This document shows, piece after piece, positions 36,233 through 44,905 of a DNA stretch of 64,000 nt. The stretch is from the NCBI RefSeq assembly GCF_011762005.1, contig NZ_JAASQU010000001.1, positions 923,974-987,973 of the forward strand. Direction: 5' to 3'. The notes under the pieces are model-generated. The model saw nothing but the letters and a program-made list of their open reading frames with translations, had not been told where the DNA came from and did not search any database. Position 1 is the first letter of the stretch, and each line of letters opens with the position of its first letter. Source of the stretch: Qipengyuania flava (GTDB lineage: Bacteria > Pseudomonadota > Alphaproteobacteria > Sphingomonadales > Sphingomonadaceae). The translations under genes and the position numbers were made by a program.

Positions 36233-38038
36233 ATGGCACAGCCTCCCATCCTCAGCCTCGAAGGCATGGCCCTGCAGCAGGGCGGCAAATGGCTGTTCGG
36301 CGGACCCGATCACGACCCGCTGGACCTGCATATCGGTCCGCGCGACCGCATCGCGCTGATCGGCCGCAACGGCGTTGGCAAGACCACGCTGTTCCGCATG
36401 ATCGACGGGCGCGTCGAAACCGATGCCGGGCAGCGCAAGACCAAGCCCGCGCTACGAGTGGTGTTGCTCGAACAGGATCCTGATCTCACCGGCCATGCAA
36501 CGCTGATGGATTGGGCACTGGCGGGCGAGCACGCCCCGCAGGAGCACGAGGTCGAAGCGATCGCCGGGCAGCTCGGCATCGAGATGTCGCGCGAGACCAA
36601 GGGCGCAAGCGGGGGCGAGAAGCGCCGCGCAGCGATCGCACGCGCGCTGGCGCAGGACCCCGACCTGCTGCTGATGGACGAGCCGACCAACCATCTCGAC
36701 CTCGGCGCGATCGACTGGCTTGAGGGCTGGCTCGAGCGTTATCGCGGCGCCTTCGTCGTGATCAGCCACGACCGGACGTTCCTCAAGCGCCTGACGCGTT
36801 CGACGCTGTGGCTCGATCGCGGCAATCTGCGACGCAAGGAAGTCGGCTTCGGCGGCTACGAGGCGTGGGAAGAGCAGGTCTACGCCGAGGAAGCACGCGC
36901 GGCGGAGAAGCTCGACGCCAAGCTCAAGCTGGAAGCGCACTGGCTCGAACGCGGCGTGACCGCGCGGCGCAAGCGCAATCAGGGCCGGCTCGAGAAGTTG
37001 TGGCAGATGCGCGCGCAACGCGCCTCGATGATATCGGCTGGCGGCACGGCGAAGCTCAAGCTGGCAACCGAAGAGGACTTCAAGTCGAAGTCGGTCATCA
37101 CCGCGGACAACATCAGCAAGTCCTATGGCGATCGCACAATCATCAAGCCGTTCAGCCTGCGCATCCAGCGCGGTGACCGGATCGGCATCGTCGGTGCGAA
37201 TGGCGCGGGCAAGACCACGCTGCTCAAGATGCTGACGGGCGAACTCGAACCCGACAGCGGCAGCGTCGAGATCGCCAAGACGCTGACAGGGGTGATGATC
37301 GACCAGCAGCGCCAGCTGCTTACCGCCGACAAGACCGTGCGACAGGTGCTGGCCGAAGGCGGCGACTGGATCGACGTGCGCGGCAATCGCAAGCATGTCC
37401 AGGCCTACCTCAAGGACTTCCTGTTCGACCCGAAGATCGTCGATATGCGCGTCGGCGTGCTGTCGGGCGGCGAACGCAGCCGACTGCTGCTGGCGCGCGA
37501 ATTCGCCAAGGCGTCGAACCTGCTGGTGCTCGACGAGCCGACCAACGACCTCGACCTCGAGACGCTTGACCTGCTGCAGGAGGTCATCGCCGATTACGAA
37601 GGCACCGTGCTGATCGTGAGCCATGATCGCGACTTTCTCGATCGGACGGTGACGATCACGCTGGGCCTCGACGGCAGCGGCAGGATCGACGTGGTCGCGG
37701 GCGGCTATGAGGACTGGGAACGCAAGCGCCGCGAGCCGGTCGCGGGCAAGGCGAAGGCTGCCAAGCCGGCGGACAAGCCCGCCCCGCCCCCACCGCCGGC
37801 CCCCAAGTCGACCAAGCTCTCCTACAAGGACCAGCGCGACTACGAGCTGCTGCCTGCGCGGATCGAGGAACTCGAGGCGGCCATTGCCAAGGGCGAGGCC
37901 ATCCTGTCCGATCCGGAACTCTACACCGCCGATCCGCAGCGTTTCGCTAATATCTCCAAGGGGATCGAGAACGCGCGGACCGAGAAGGACGCGGCCGAGG
38001 AGCGATGGCTGGAACTGGCCGAACAGATCGAGGCGTGA
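36233..38038 (+). CDS. ABC-F family ATPase (Uup-like)
   Basis: A 601-residue protein with two ATP-binding cassettes and no membrane spans. Cassette 1: Walker A GRNGVGKTT, signature ASGGEKRR and LLMDEPTNHLD. Cassette 2: GANGAGKTT, signature LSGGERSR and LVLDEPTNDLD. A Pro/Ala/Lys linker (about 500-530) leads to a C-terminal coiled coil (SYKDQRDYELLP...), as in Uup. ABC-F proteins act on ribosomes; Uup also affects transposon excision. It overlaps the next gene by four bases. Confidence 0.92.
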   Translation: MAQPPILSLEGMALQQGGKWLFGGPDHDPLDLHIGPRDRIALIGRNGVGKTTLFRMIDGRVETDAGQRKTKPALRVVLLEQDPDLTGHATLMDWALAGEHAPQEHEVEAIAGQLGIEMSRETKGASGGEKRRAAIARALAQDPDLLLMDEPTNHLDLGAIDWLEGWLERYRGAFVVISHDRTFLKRLTRSTLWLDRGNLRRKEVGFGGYEAWEEQVYAEEARAAEKLDAKLKLEAHWLERGVTARRKRNQGRLEKLWQMRAQRASMISAGGTAKLKLATEEDFKSKSVITADNISKSYGDRTIIKPFSLRIQRGDRIGIVGANGAGKTTLLKMLTGELEPDSGSVEIAKTLTGVMIDQQRQLLTADKTVRQVLAEGGDWIDVRGNRKHVQAYLKDFLFDPKIVDMRVGVLSGGERSRLLLAREFAKASNLLVLDEPTNDLDLETLDLLQEVIADYEGTVLIVSHDRDFLDRTVTITLGLDGSGRIDVVAGGYEDWERKRREPVAGKAKAAKPADKPAPPPPPAPKSTKLSYKDQRDYELLPARIEELEAAIAKGEAILSDPELYTADPQRFANISKGIENARTEKDAAEERWLELAEQIEA

Positions 38039-38613
38039 GCCCCGAAGAGGAGCTGCGCGCCGCGATCGCCGCTTGTCGCACCTGTGCCGGGCACCTGCCT
38101 CACGGCGTGCGTCCCGTGGCCAGCTTTTCGGCAACCGCGCGGTTGCTTATCATCGGCCAGGCGCCCGGATCGAAGGTCCATGAAAGCGGCATCCCGTGGG
38201 ACGACGCCAGCGGCGACCGGCTGCGTGAATGGACCGGTCTGACCAAGGCGCAAATGTACGACCCGGCGCGCGTGGCGCTGGTCCCGATGGGGTTCTGCTA
38301 TCCCGGCAAGGCGAGCGGCGGCGACAAGCCCCCGCGCCGCGAATGCGCTCCGCAATGGCACGCCCGCGTGCTCGACGTACTGCCTGACGACCGGTTGACG
38401 CTGCTGGTCGGCACCTATGCCCAGGCACACTACCTGCCGCAGACCCGCAAGCTCTCGATGACCGAACGCGTGCGCGCTTTTCGCGACCACCTGCCGCACG
38501 CGATCCCGCTGCCGCACCCGGCCTGGCGCTCGACGCTGTGGATGCGGCAGAACCCGTGGTTCGAGGCCGAAGTGCTACCGGTCCTGCGCGAGGCGATCGC
38601 GCGGCATATTTAG
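38035..38613 (+). CDS. Uracil-DNA glycosylase family protein
   Basis: A 192-residue protein of the uracil-DNA glycosylase superfamily. Motif 1 is IIGQAPGSKVHESGIPWDD and the C-terminal minor-groove motif is PLPHPAWRST. An N-terminal CRTC pair is present, but I do not see the full four-cysteine iron-sulfur set of family 4/5 enzymes. It is translated from a GTG that overlaps the ABC-F stop (GTGA). It may repair DNA or act on a different base; substrate unproven. Confidence 0.8.
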   Translation: MSPEEELRAAIAACRTCAGHLPHGVRPVASFSATARLLIIGQAPGSKVHESGIPWDDASGDRLREWTGLTKAQMYDPARVALVPMGFCYPGKASGGDKPPRRECAPQWHARVLDVLPDDRLTLLVGTYAQAHYLPQTRKLSMTERVRAFRDHLPHAIPLPHPAWRSTLWMRQNPWFEAEVLPVLREAIARHI

Positions 38614-38692
38614 GAAACGCCGAGGCCCGATCCCGTGACATGGACCGGGTGTTACACGGTGCAATGCGAAATCCGAGCGACACCGGCACCTT

Positions 38693-39169
38693 TCAGCCTA
38701 TCCGGTAGAAATCGGCGACCCGGTCGAGCGCGAGGCCGAGCACCAGCTTACCGCTGCGGGCGGGCCAAGCGAGCGCCTTTTCCGCCGTCGCGAGGCTTTC
38801 CCCTGCACAGGCCGCGCGCCACAGGATATCCGACAGTCCCCTGCCCACCTGCGCCATCGCGCCATCGAAACGCTCCCGCGCCGCGATCTGCCGCTCGCCC
38901 GGCATCAGGCAATCCGCCCCGCCTCCGCCATCCACCCGCACCGGATCCCAGCGCATGGTCACGGACGGTGCCAGCTCAGCGCGTTCATAATCGGCGCGCA
39001 GCCTTTCGCCCGCGTCGAATTGGCGATCGCTCAAATGGCCGCGCGCATGCAACCAGCCGAGCGGACTTTCGCCGAGGTTGACCGTGACGCTGCGCGCGCC
39101 GGCTTTGGGGGCTCCCCGGCGCCGCGGCCCGGCAGGTGTCAATTCGCGTTCGACAAACTTGCGGTCCAT
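38693..39169 (-). CDS. DUF6456-domain protein (GafA C-terminal/GafZ-like candidate)
   Basis: A 158-residue protein matching DUF6456: ESPLGWLHARGHLSDRQFDA, then GERLRADYERAELAPSVTMR with W following, and the C-terminal ending WPARSGKLVLGLALDRVADF. To my recollection the same domain occurs in GafA, activator of the Rhodobacter gene transfer agent, and relates to the Caulobacter antiterminator GafZ. That link is from memory and needs a profile search. The ATG follows AGGAG at 6-nt spacing. It is divergent from an XRE regulator, and its promoter region carries CCTACATGAAC. Confidence 0.8.
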   Translation of the reverse strand: MDRKFVERELTPAGPRRRGAPKAGARSVTVNLGESPLGWLHARGHLSDRQFDAGERLRADYERAELAPSVTMRWDPVRVDGGGGADCLMPGERQIAARERFDGAMAQVGRGLSDILWRAACAGESLATAEKALAWPARSGKLVLGLALDRVADFYRIG

Positions 39170-39213
39170 GGGTGCTCCTCTTGCCCGATCGACGTTCCCC
39201 TTGCGCAATCTCG

Positions 39214-39224
39214 GTTCATGTAGG
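39214..39224 (-). promoter_or_regulatory. Conserved motif CCTACATGAAC upstream of the DUF6456 gene
   Basis: Read minus, CCTACATGAAC ends 44 nt before the DUF6456 start codon. The match to the holin upstream region extends to 15 bases: TTTCCTACATGAACC here against TTTCCTACACGAACC there. Confidence 0.55.
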
Positions 39225-39234
39225 AAAGAGAGAA

Positions 39235-39247
39235 AACCAAATCGGTT
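39235..39247. repeat. Imperfect palindrome AACCAAATCGGTT
   Basis: A 13-bp inverted repeat 17 nt before the XRE regulator start codon. It is identical at 11 of 13 positions to the palindrome AACCAATTTGGTT upstream of the holin gene, and both are followed by AT. It may be an operator, possibly of the XRE protein itself. Confidence 0.4.
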
Positions 39248-39264
39248 ATCCATGGGGGCAAGCC

Positions 39265-39837
39265 GTGATCAACCGCATCCGCGACATCCGTCGCCAGAAG
39301 GGCCTTACACTGGCCGACCTCGCCGCTGCCTGCGTCCCACCCACTACGCCGCAGACGGTCGGCAGGCTCGAAACCGGGATGCGTAATCTCTCGCTCAAAT
39401 GGATGGAGCGGATCGCCGCCGCGCTCGAAGTCGATCTCGAGATGCTTGTCCGCAGCGAGGCGGCCGAACAGCCGCAGATCGTTGCGCGGCTCGCGCGCGA
39501 GGGTGCCGAGGCGCCGCCCGAGACGAGCGATGCCATCCTGCCCACCCAGCTCGGCGGCGAACGGCCCCTTATCGTGCTCGCAATCGACTACCCGCATGGC
39601 GAATACCGCCCGGGCGACCAATTGTGGCTGCGCCAGATCGATCCGGCGGACGGGGCCCGCGCGATCAACCGCGATGTGCTGGTTCCGCGCAAGGGCGGTC
39701 GCTTCGCCTTCGGACGGCTGATCGATCGCCAGGGAACGCTTGTCGGCCTGTTGCCGCCTGGCCATGGCGAGAAACAACAGGTGATCGAGAACCCCGCCTG
39801 GATCGGCGTGGCGGAAATGCTGGTGCGTCGGCTGTGA
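39265..39837 (+). CDS. XRE-family regulator with C-terminal S24-like region
   Basis: A 190-residue protein. The N-terminal helix-turn-helix is clear (INRIRDIRRQKGLTLADLAA, then TVGRLETGMRNLSLKWMERI). The C-terminal part (about 85-190) has a LexA/S24-like beta layout with DQLWLRQI and KGGRFAFGRLIDRQG, but no obvious Ser-Lys dyad, so autocleavage is doubtful. The start is a GTG preceded by GGGGGCAAGCC. It is divergent from the DUF6456 gene across 95 bp and overlaps the next gene by four bases. Confidence 0.82.
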   Translation: MINRIRDIRRQKGLTLADLAAACVPPTTPQTVGRLETGMRNLSLKWMERIAAALEVDLEMLVRSEAAEQPQIVARLAREGAEAPPETSDAILPTQLGGERPLIVLAIDYPHGEYRPGDQLWLRQIDPADGARAINRDVLVPRKGGRFAFGRLIDRQGTLVGLLPPGHGEKQQVIENPAWIGVAEMLVRRL

Positions 39838-41027
39838 CTGTGACCAAGACCAAGCGCGTCCTTTCGCTATCGACGCTGTTTCCCAATGCCGCGCATCCGC
39901 GCTTCGGCATATTCGTCGCCAAGTCGCTCGAAGCGCTGCAGCAGGAAACGCATTGGGATGTGACTCTGGTCAACCCGATCGGACTGCCGCCGATCACCTT
40001 CGGGCGCTATCGCGCGCTTGCCCGCGCCGCGCAGGACGGGCGCGAGTTCGGCTTTCCGGTTCACCGCCCCGTCTTCCGCTTGCTTCCCAAGATCGGCGGC
40101 CGGCTCAACCCGCGCCTTATCGCGCGTTCGGTCCTCCCGCTGGTGCGGCAGCTGCATGCCGAAAACCCGTTCGACCTCGTGGACGCGCAATTCTTCTATC
40201 CCGATGGGCCCGCGGCAATGGCCATCGCCAGCGATCTCGACCTGCCCTTGTCGGTGAAGGCGCGCGGCGCGGATATCCATTTTTGGGGCGCACGCGGATA
40301 TGGCTGCCAGGCCTTGCAGCGCACCGCTTCCACGGCTGCAGGCGTGCTCGCCGTATGCGAAGCGCTGGCCGACGACATGGCGACACTGGGCATCGCGCGC
40401 GAAGCGATCACGATCCATTACACAGGGCTCGACCGGGACCTGTTTCGCCCGCTCGACCATGCGGGGCTCCGGACGCGGCTGGCGGCAACTTTCGACCTAC
40501 CGCTGCGCGAGGACGAGACCCTGCTCGCCAGCGTCGGTGCGCTGATCGAACGCAAGGGCCAGGGACTGGTCATCCAGGCGCTGGCCGATCTGCCGCAAGC
40601 GCGGCTGCTGTTGGTCGGCAAGGGGGAAGACGAGGCAAGCCTGCGCGCGTTGGCGAGAGAGGTGGGCGTGGCCGATCGCGTGCATTTCCTGGGCAGTCTC
40701 GAACCCGCCATGCTGCCCCCTATCCTCAGCGCGGCGGACGCCATGGTGCTGCCTTCCGCCAGCGAAGGCCTTGCCAATGCGTGGATCGAAGCGCTCGCCT
40801 GCGGCACCCCGCTGGTCATCACCGATGCCGGAGGCGCGCGCGAAGTGGTGACTGCGCCCGAGGTAGGCGTCATCGTGGCGCGCAATTGCCGCGCCGTGCG
40901 CGACGGCATCAGGCTTGTGACCGAGAACCCGCGCACGCCGCAAGCCGTAGCGGCGACAGTCGACGATTTCAGCTGGGAAACCAACGGCAGGAGGCTGGCC
41001 GCCTATTACGACAGCCTCCTGCGCTGA
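39834..41027 (+). CDS. Glycosyltransferase, GT4 family
   Basis: A 397-residue two-domain (GT-B) glycosyltransferase. The N-terminal part has SLSTLFPNAAHPRFGIFV, the acceptor-side glycine-rich start. The C-terminal donor domain has SVGALIERKGQGLVIQAL, then VGKGEDEASLRALA and the E-x7-E region PSASEGLANAWIEALACGTP. The substrate is unknown; exopolysaccharide or lipid glycosylation is typical. Translation begins at a GTG overlapping the XRE gene stop (GTGA); a second GTG two codons later is possible. Confidence 0.87.
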   Translation: MTVTKTKRVLSLSTLFPNAAHPRFGIFVAKSLEALQQETHWDVTLVNPIGLPPITFGRYRALARAAQDGREFGFPVHRPVFRLLPKIGGRLNPRLIARSVLPLVRQLHAENPFDLVDAQFFYPDGPAAMAIASDLDLPLSVKARGADIHFWGARGYGCQALQRTASTAAGVLAVCEALADDMATLGIAREAITIHYTGLDRDLFRPLDHAGLRTRLAATFDLPLREDETLLASVGALIERKGQGLVIQALADLPQARLLLVGKGEDEASLRALAREVGVADRVHFLGSLEPAMLPPILSAADAMVLPSASEGLANAWIEALACGTPLVITDAGGAREVVTAPEVGVIVARNCRAVRDGIRLVTENPRTPQAVAATVDDFSWETNGRRLAAYYDSLLR

Positions 41028-41032
41028 TCAGG

Positions 41033-42010
41033 TCAGACGAGCCCGCGGGCTTTCTTTTCCTGTTCGTCCGCAGCGCTTTCGCGCGGGACGAAACTGTCGC
41101 TGGTAACGCCGAGCCAGACGAGAATCGGTGCGGCCGAATAGACTGAGCTGTAGGTCCCCACGAACAGACCCAGCGTGATCGCAGCGACCATGCCGAACAG
41201 GCTGGCGGGGCCGAACAGCAGCAAGGGCAGCAGCGCCACGAGCAGCGTCAACGAAGTCATCACGGTGCGCGCCAGCGTCTCGTTGACCGAGAGGTCGAGC
41301 AAGGCAGGAACTTCCATCTTGCGGTACTTCTTCAGGTTCTCGCGGATACGGTCGTAGATGACGATCGTATCGTTGAGCGAATAGCCGATGATCGCGAGGA
41401 TAGCCGCGATGATCTGGAGGCTGAACTCGAGCTGGAACAGCGCGAACATCCCCAGCGTCAGGCTGACGTCGTGAAACAGCGCGAACAGCGCGCCTACGCC
41501 GAACTGCCATTCGAACCGGACCCAGATATACAGCGCGATCGCGCCCATTGCGGCCAGCAGCGCGTAGAGCGCGGTCTGACGGAACTCGCCCGAGACCTTG
41601 CCCGAAACATTGTCGTTTCCGTCGAGCCGGAAGTCGTCATATTCGGCCTGCAGCGTCTCGACGATGTCGTTGGCCGCCGCCTGCGCGGCTTCCTTGTCGG
41701 CCGAGACCTCGTCGGGCAGGCGCACGCGGATCGAAACCTGGTTGTCCTCGCCGAAGCGCTGAACCACCGGGTCGCCATAGCCGAGCGTTGCGACCTGATC
41801 GCGCAGATCGCCCACGGGAGCTTCCGCTGTCTGCGTGAAGGTCGCGCGAACTTCGAGACCGCCGGCGAAATCGACGCCGTAGTTGAGCCCCTTGGTGAAG
41901 ACCAGCGCCCAGCTCGCCGCGATCAGCAGCACGCTGATCGCGAAGAAGGGCACGCGCCACTTGAGGAAGGCGATATTGGTGTCGTCAGGGACGAGTTTGA
42001 GCAGTTTCAT
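41033..42010 (-). CDS. secF: Protein translocase subunit SecF
   Basis: A 325-residue six-span RND-fold protein with the periplasmic P1-like domain between spans 1 and 2. Typical segments are GLNYGVDFAGGLEVRATF near the N-terminus, AIIGYSLNDTIVIYDRIREN and ARTVMTSLTLLVALLPLLLFG. It works with SecD to drive late steps of Sec export using the proton gradient. It lies 13 bp downstream of secD. Confidence 0.96.
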   Translation of the reverse strand: MKLLKLVPDDTNIAFLKWRVPFFAISVLLIAASWALVFTKGLNYGVDFAGGLEVRATFTQTAEAPVGDLRDQVATLGYGDPVVQRFGEDNQVSIRVRLPDEVSADKEAAQAAANDIVETLQAEYDDFRLDGNDNVSGKVSGEFRQTALYALLAAMGAIALYIWVRFEWQFGVGALFALFHDVSLTLGMFALFQLEFSLQIIAAILAIIGYSLNDTIVIYDRIRENLKKYRKMEVPALLDLSVNETLARTVMTSLTLLVALLPLLLFGPASLFGMVAAITLGLFVGTYSSVYSAAPILVWLGVTSDSFVPRESAADEQEKKARGLV

Positions 42011-42023
42011 CTTTCCCGCCTCC

Positions 42024-43622
42024 TTACAGCACGATGTCTTTGGGCTTGGACTTGCGCAGCCAGCCGGCGACCCACATCCGGGTCAGCGTGACCGCAGTGA
42101 AGACGCTGGTGAACAGCCCGATGATCAGCACCACCGCGAAGCCGCGGATCGGACCCGAGCCGAACAGGAACAGCAGCACGCCGGCAATGAAGTTGGTGAT
42201 GTTGGCGTCGTAGATCGCGCGGCTGGCTTCGTTATAGCCGTTCTCCACTGCAGCGATCACGCGGCGCCCACGCTTGCGTTCCTCGCGGATACGCTCGTTG
42301 ATCAGCACGTTGGCGTCGACCGCTGCGCCGATCGTCAGCACGAAGCCCGCAATACCCGGCAGTGTCAGCGTCGTGCTGAGCGCTGCCATGATGCCGAGCA
42401 GCATTGCAACGTTGATGACCAGTGCGACCGTCGCATAAACGCCGAACCGCCCATAGCTGGCGATCATCAGGAAAATGACCAGCAGCGAGCCGACGCCCAT
42501 GGCAAGCATGCCGCGCTTGATCGAGTCCGCGCCGAGATCGGGACCGACAGTGCGTTCCTCGATCACCGCGAGATCGACGGGCAGCGCACCCGAACGCAGC
42601 GAAATGGCCAGCTGGTTCGCGGTCTCGACCGAAAAACCACCCGAAATCTGCGCGGTCCCGCCGCGGATCGGTTCGTTGATATTGGGTGCGGACAGCACGG
42701 TGTCGTCGAGGATGATAGCAAAGGGCTTGCCGACATTCTCGGTTGTCAGCTTGGCGAAGCGACGCCCGCCGTCGCTATCGAACTGGATGTTGACCACCGG
42801 CTCGTTGGTTTGCGGATCGAAGCTCTGCTGCGCGCCGGTCAGATTGTCGCCACGGATTCCGCCGAGGCGGCGGACCGCGACCGAGGTGCCGGCGAAATCG
42901 GAGGTGTCGGCATAGGCGAAGATTTCGGATCCCGGCGGCGCGAGGCCCTGCTGCACGTCGCTCGGCAGCGCGCTCTGGTCGACCAGCTTGAATTCGAGCT
43001 TGGCGGTCTGGCCCAGCAATGCCTTGAGCTGGTCGGGGTCCTGCAGTCCCGGAACCTGCACCACGATGCGCGTCTCGCCCTGGCGGATGATGGTCGGCTC
43101 GCGCGTACCCAGCTCGTCGATACGCTTGCGCACGACTTCGGTGGCGCTTTCCATCGCATCGCTGACAGCCTGATCGATGCCTTCCGCAGTGGGCGTGAGG
43201 ATCATGCGATTGCCGTCCTCGACCGCGAGATCCCACTCGCGCACGAGCCCGGTGCCATTGATCGAGGGCAGCAGCAGTTCGCGCGCCCGGTCGATCTGGG
43301 ACGGATCGTCGAGCACGAAGCTCAGCCGCCCGTCGCGCGTCGAGACGTCCCCGATGCGGATCCGCGGTTCGGCGCTGCGCATGGTGTTGCGCACGTTCTC
43401 TTCCATGTTCTCGAGCCGCTGCGCTGCAACCTGCCCGGCATCCGCTTCGAGCAGGATATGGCTGCCCCCGGCAAGGTCGAGGCCGAGATTGACCATCGGC
43501 TGCGGGAGCACGTCGGGCCAGCGGATCGAAGTCGCCGAAAGCAGCGAAGGCAGCGCAGCGAGCACGCACAGCGCGGTTACCAGCCAGAGCCAGACCTTAC
43601 GCCAGGTGGGGAAATCGAGCAT
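42024..43622 (-). CDS. secD: Protein translocase subunit SecD
   Basis: A 532-residue RND-family protein with a large first periplasmic domain and six spans. Diagnostic segments are LGLDLAGGSHILLEADA near residue 45, VQVPGLQDPDQLKALLGQTA, and GAAVDANVLINERIREERKR followed by FLFGSGPIRGFAV. It is followed by secF and preceded by yajC with an 18-bp gap, the standard order. Confidence 0.96.
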   Translation of the reverse strand: MLDFPTWRKVWLWLVTALCVLAALPSLLSATSIRWPDVLPQPMVNLGLDLAGGSHILLEADAGQVAAQRLENMEENVRNTMRSAEPRIRIGDVSTRDGRLSFVLDDPSQIDRARELLLPSINGTGLVREWDLAVEDGNRMILTPTAEGIDQAVSDAMESATEVVRKRIDELGTREPTIIRQGETRIVVQVPGLQDPDQLKALLGQTAKLEFKLVDQSALPSDVQQGLAPPGSEIFAYADTSDFAGTSVAVRRLGGIRGDNLTGAQQSFDPQTNEPVVNIQFDSDGGRRFAKLTTENVGKPFAIILDDTVLSAPNINEPIRGGTAQISGGFSVETANQLAISLRSGALPVDLAVIEERTVGPDLGADSIKRGMLAMGVGSLLVIFLMIASYGRFGVYATVALVINVAMLLGIMAALSTTLTLPGIAGFVLTIGAAVDANVLINERIREERKRGRRVIAAVENGYNEASRAIYDANITNFIAGVLLFLFGSGPIRGFAVVLIIGLFTSVFTAVTLTRMWVAGWLRKSKPKDIVL

Positions 43623-43640
43623 GGAAATATGCGTCCCGTC

Positions 43641-43967
43641 TTAGTCGTTGGCAGCGGGCTTGTCGCGCGACGACAGCACTTCGCCGATCGTGTTGCGCAC
43701 CGCCTTCACGGTCATGCCCTTGGCCAGTTCGACATGTACGAAATGGTCTTCGACCTTGGTGATCTTGCCGACCAGTCCGCCCGCGGTGACGACCTCGTCG
43801 CCCTTGTTCAGCCCGGCCACACGCTCACGATGCTGCTTCTGCTGGCGCATCTGCGGGCGCAGGATGAGGAACCACAGGATCAGCAGCATGCCCAGCGGGA
43901 GGACCCAGCCGGTCCAGGCGGGCGGCTCGGCGGCGGCGCTACCGGCGGCGGCGAGAAGATCGATCAT
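43641..43967 (-). CDS. yajC: Preprotein translocase subunit YajC
   Basis: A 108-residue single-span protein. The N-terminal span (about 18-38, WVLPLGMLLILWFLIL) is followed by RPQMRQQKQHRERVAGLNKG and the SH3-like GDEVVTAGGLVGKITKVED. It associates with SecDF. It begins the yajC-secD-secF operon. Confidence 0.95.
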   Translation of the reverse strand: MIDLLAAAGSAAAEPPAWTGWVLPLGMLLILWFLILRPQMRQQKQHRERVAGLNKGDEVVTAGGLVGKITKVEDHFVHVELAKGMTVKAVRNTIGEVLSSRDKPAAND

Positions 43968-44168
43968 CGATGGAATACCTGTCGGAAATTGGCGTTGTGA
44001 CGAACCCGCAGGTGGAGTGCGCTCGCGGCCTGTTCAAGCCGCAGCGACGCTCCGTCCCGCGAAAGTGCGGCGCGGTTAGCAGCATTGCGATGCGGGGGCA
44101 ACGAAATGCCTGCGAACTGTGCTTGCCATGCCCGAATCCCCGCCCTATAGGGCCGCCTCCACTGGTTT

Positions 44169-44245
44169 CGGGATGTAGCGCAGCCTGGTAGCGCACCATA
44201 CTGGGGGTGTGGGGGTCGCTGGTTCGAATCCAGTCATCCCGACCA
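44169..44245 (+). tRNA. tRNA-Pro (GGG)
   Basis: A full cloverleaf: acceptor CGGGATG pairs with CATCCCG, discriminator A and encoded CCA. The anticodon loop CTGGGGG between CCATA/TGTGG gives anticodon GGG. The first C and the G15/C48-type features are as in other proline tRNAs of this window. Confidence 0.96.
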
Positions 44246-44337
44246 GTGGACTTACCCTTTCATCGTCGATTGGCCCCGGCCGTTCTCGCTTGACGCGGGG
44301 GCTTCTTTGCATCTGCACATTTTTTTGCGGCGGCCGC

Positions 44338-44364
44338 GGATTAAACCGCGCCGGGTAATCGTTT
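44338..44364 (+). promoter_or_regulatory. Putative ECF promoter GGATTA-N16-CGTTT
   Basis: GGATTA at 44338-44343 and CGTTT at 44360-44364 with exactly 16 nt between. The second box ends 51 nt before the ATG of the periplasmic protein at 44416. It matches the pair of motifs in the sigma-factor intergenic region at 46101-46132 and the one at 47407-47433. Confidence 0.65.
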
Positions 44365-44415
44365 CTCCTCCGACCAGCCGGCGCGTGCCGGCCCAGGCAT
44401 GACGGAGACACACCG

Positions 44416-44763
44416 ATGAAAACCACCGCCATCCTCCCGCTGCTCGCTCTCGGCCTCGTCGCGGGTGCCGCGCAGGCCGCGATCCCCGCGCTCTACGAAG
44501 AGCAGATCGCGCGCGCCGAAGAGGAACTGATACTCAAGACCCCGATCGCCGGGATCGAGAACAATCTCTGGTTCGACTATCGCATCGACGTCACCGAAGC
44601 GCAGAAGGAGCTCACCAGCGATCTTCGCCGCGCGAGCGATATCGAGGACCGCCGCGACGCCTGGTCCGAATATGCGCACGAGCTGCGCCACGAGCGCGAG
44701 GACTATATCCACGACATGGCCGAACGCGGCTATCGCCAGGGCACCGTCTATCTGGTCGATTGA
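44416..44763 (+). CDS. Small periplasmic helical protein, unknown function
   Basis: A 115-residue protein with a signal peptide (cleavage after AAQA, near residue 21). The mature part is about 94 residues, rich in Glu/Asp/Arg and predicted mostly helical (EEQIARAEEELILKTPIAGI; YRIDVTEAQKELTSDLRRAS; ELRHEREDYIHDMAERGYRQ). No family is recognised. It is preceded by a putative ECF promoter and ends at its own terminator, so it is a single-gene unit probably belonging to the regulon of the nearby sigma factor. Confidence 0.7.
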   Translation: MKTTAILPLLALGLVAGAAQAAIPALYEEQIARAEEELILKTPIAGIENNLWFDYRIDVTEAQKELTSDLRRASDIEDRRDAWSEYAHELRHEREDYIHDMAERGYRQGTVYLVD

Positions 44764-44820
44764 TCGCGCAGCCACAGGCGACCGTGCCCGTCCCACCCCC
44801 CGGACGGTCGCCCGACTCGA

Positions 44821-44852
44821 AGGACCGGTGCCACGCGCGCCGGTCCTTTTTG
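44821..44852 (+). terminator. Rho-independent terminator after the periplasmic protein gene
   Basis: AGGACCGG and CCGGTCCT pair (8 bp, 11-nt loop) and are followed by TTTT, 58 nt past the stop codon. Confidence 0.85.
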
Positions 44853-44905
44853 CTTGGACGAGTGATTTTTCGCGAGGAGCTGCCGGCCTGCGCGACCACC
44901 GCGCG

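Noticed and set aside
36452..38134. 560-codon open frame on the minus strand under the Uup-like ATPase
   Set aside because: Exactly antisense to a clear two-cassette ABC-F protein; translation is Leu/Arg/Val-rich shadow sequence.
41883..44000. 705-codon open frame on the plus strand across secD, secF and yajC
   Set aside because: Antisense to three conserved genes in their standard order; no signal of a real protein.
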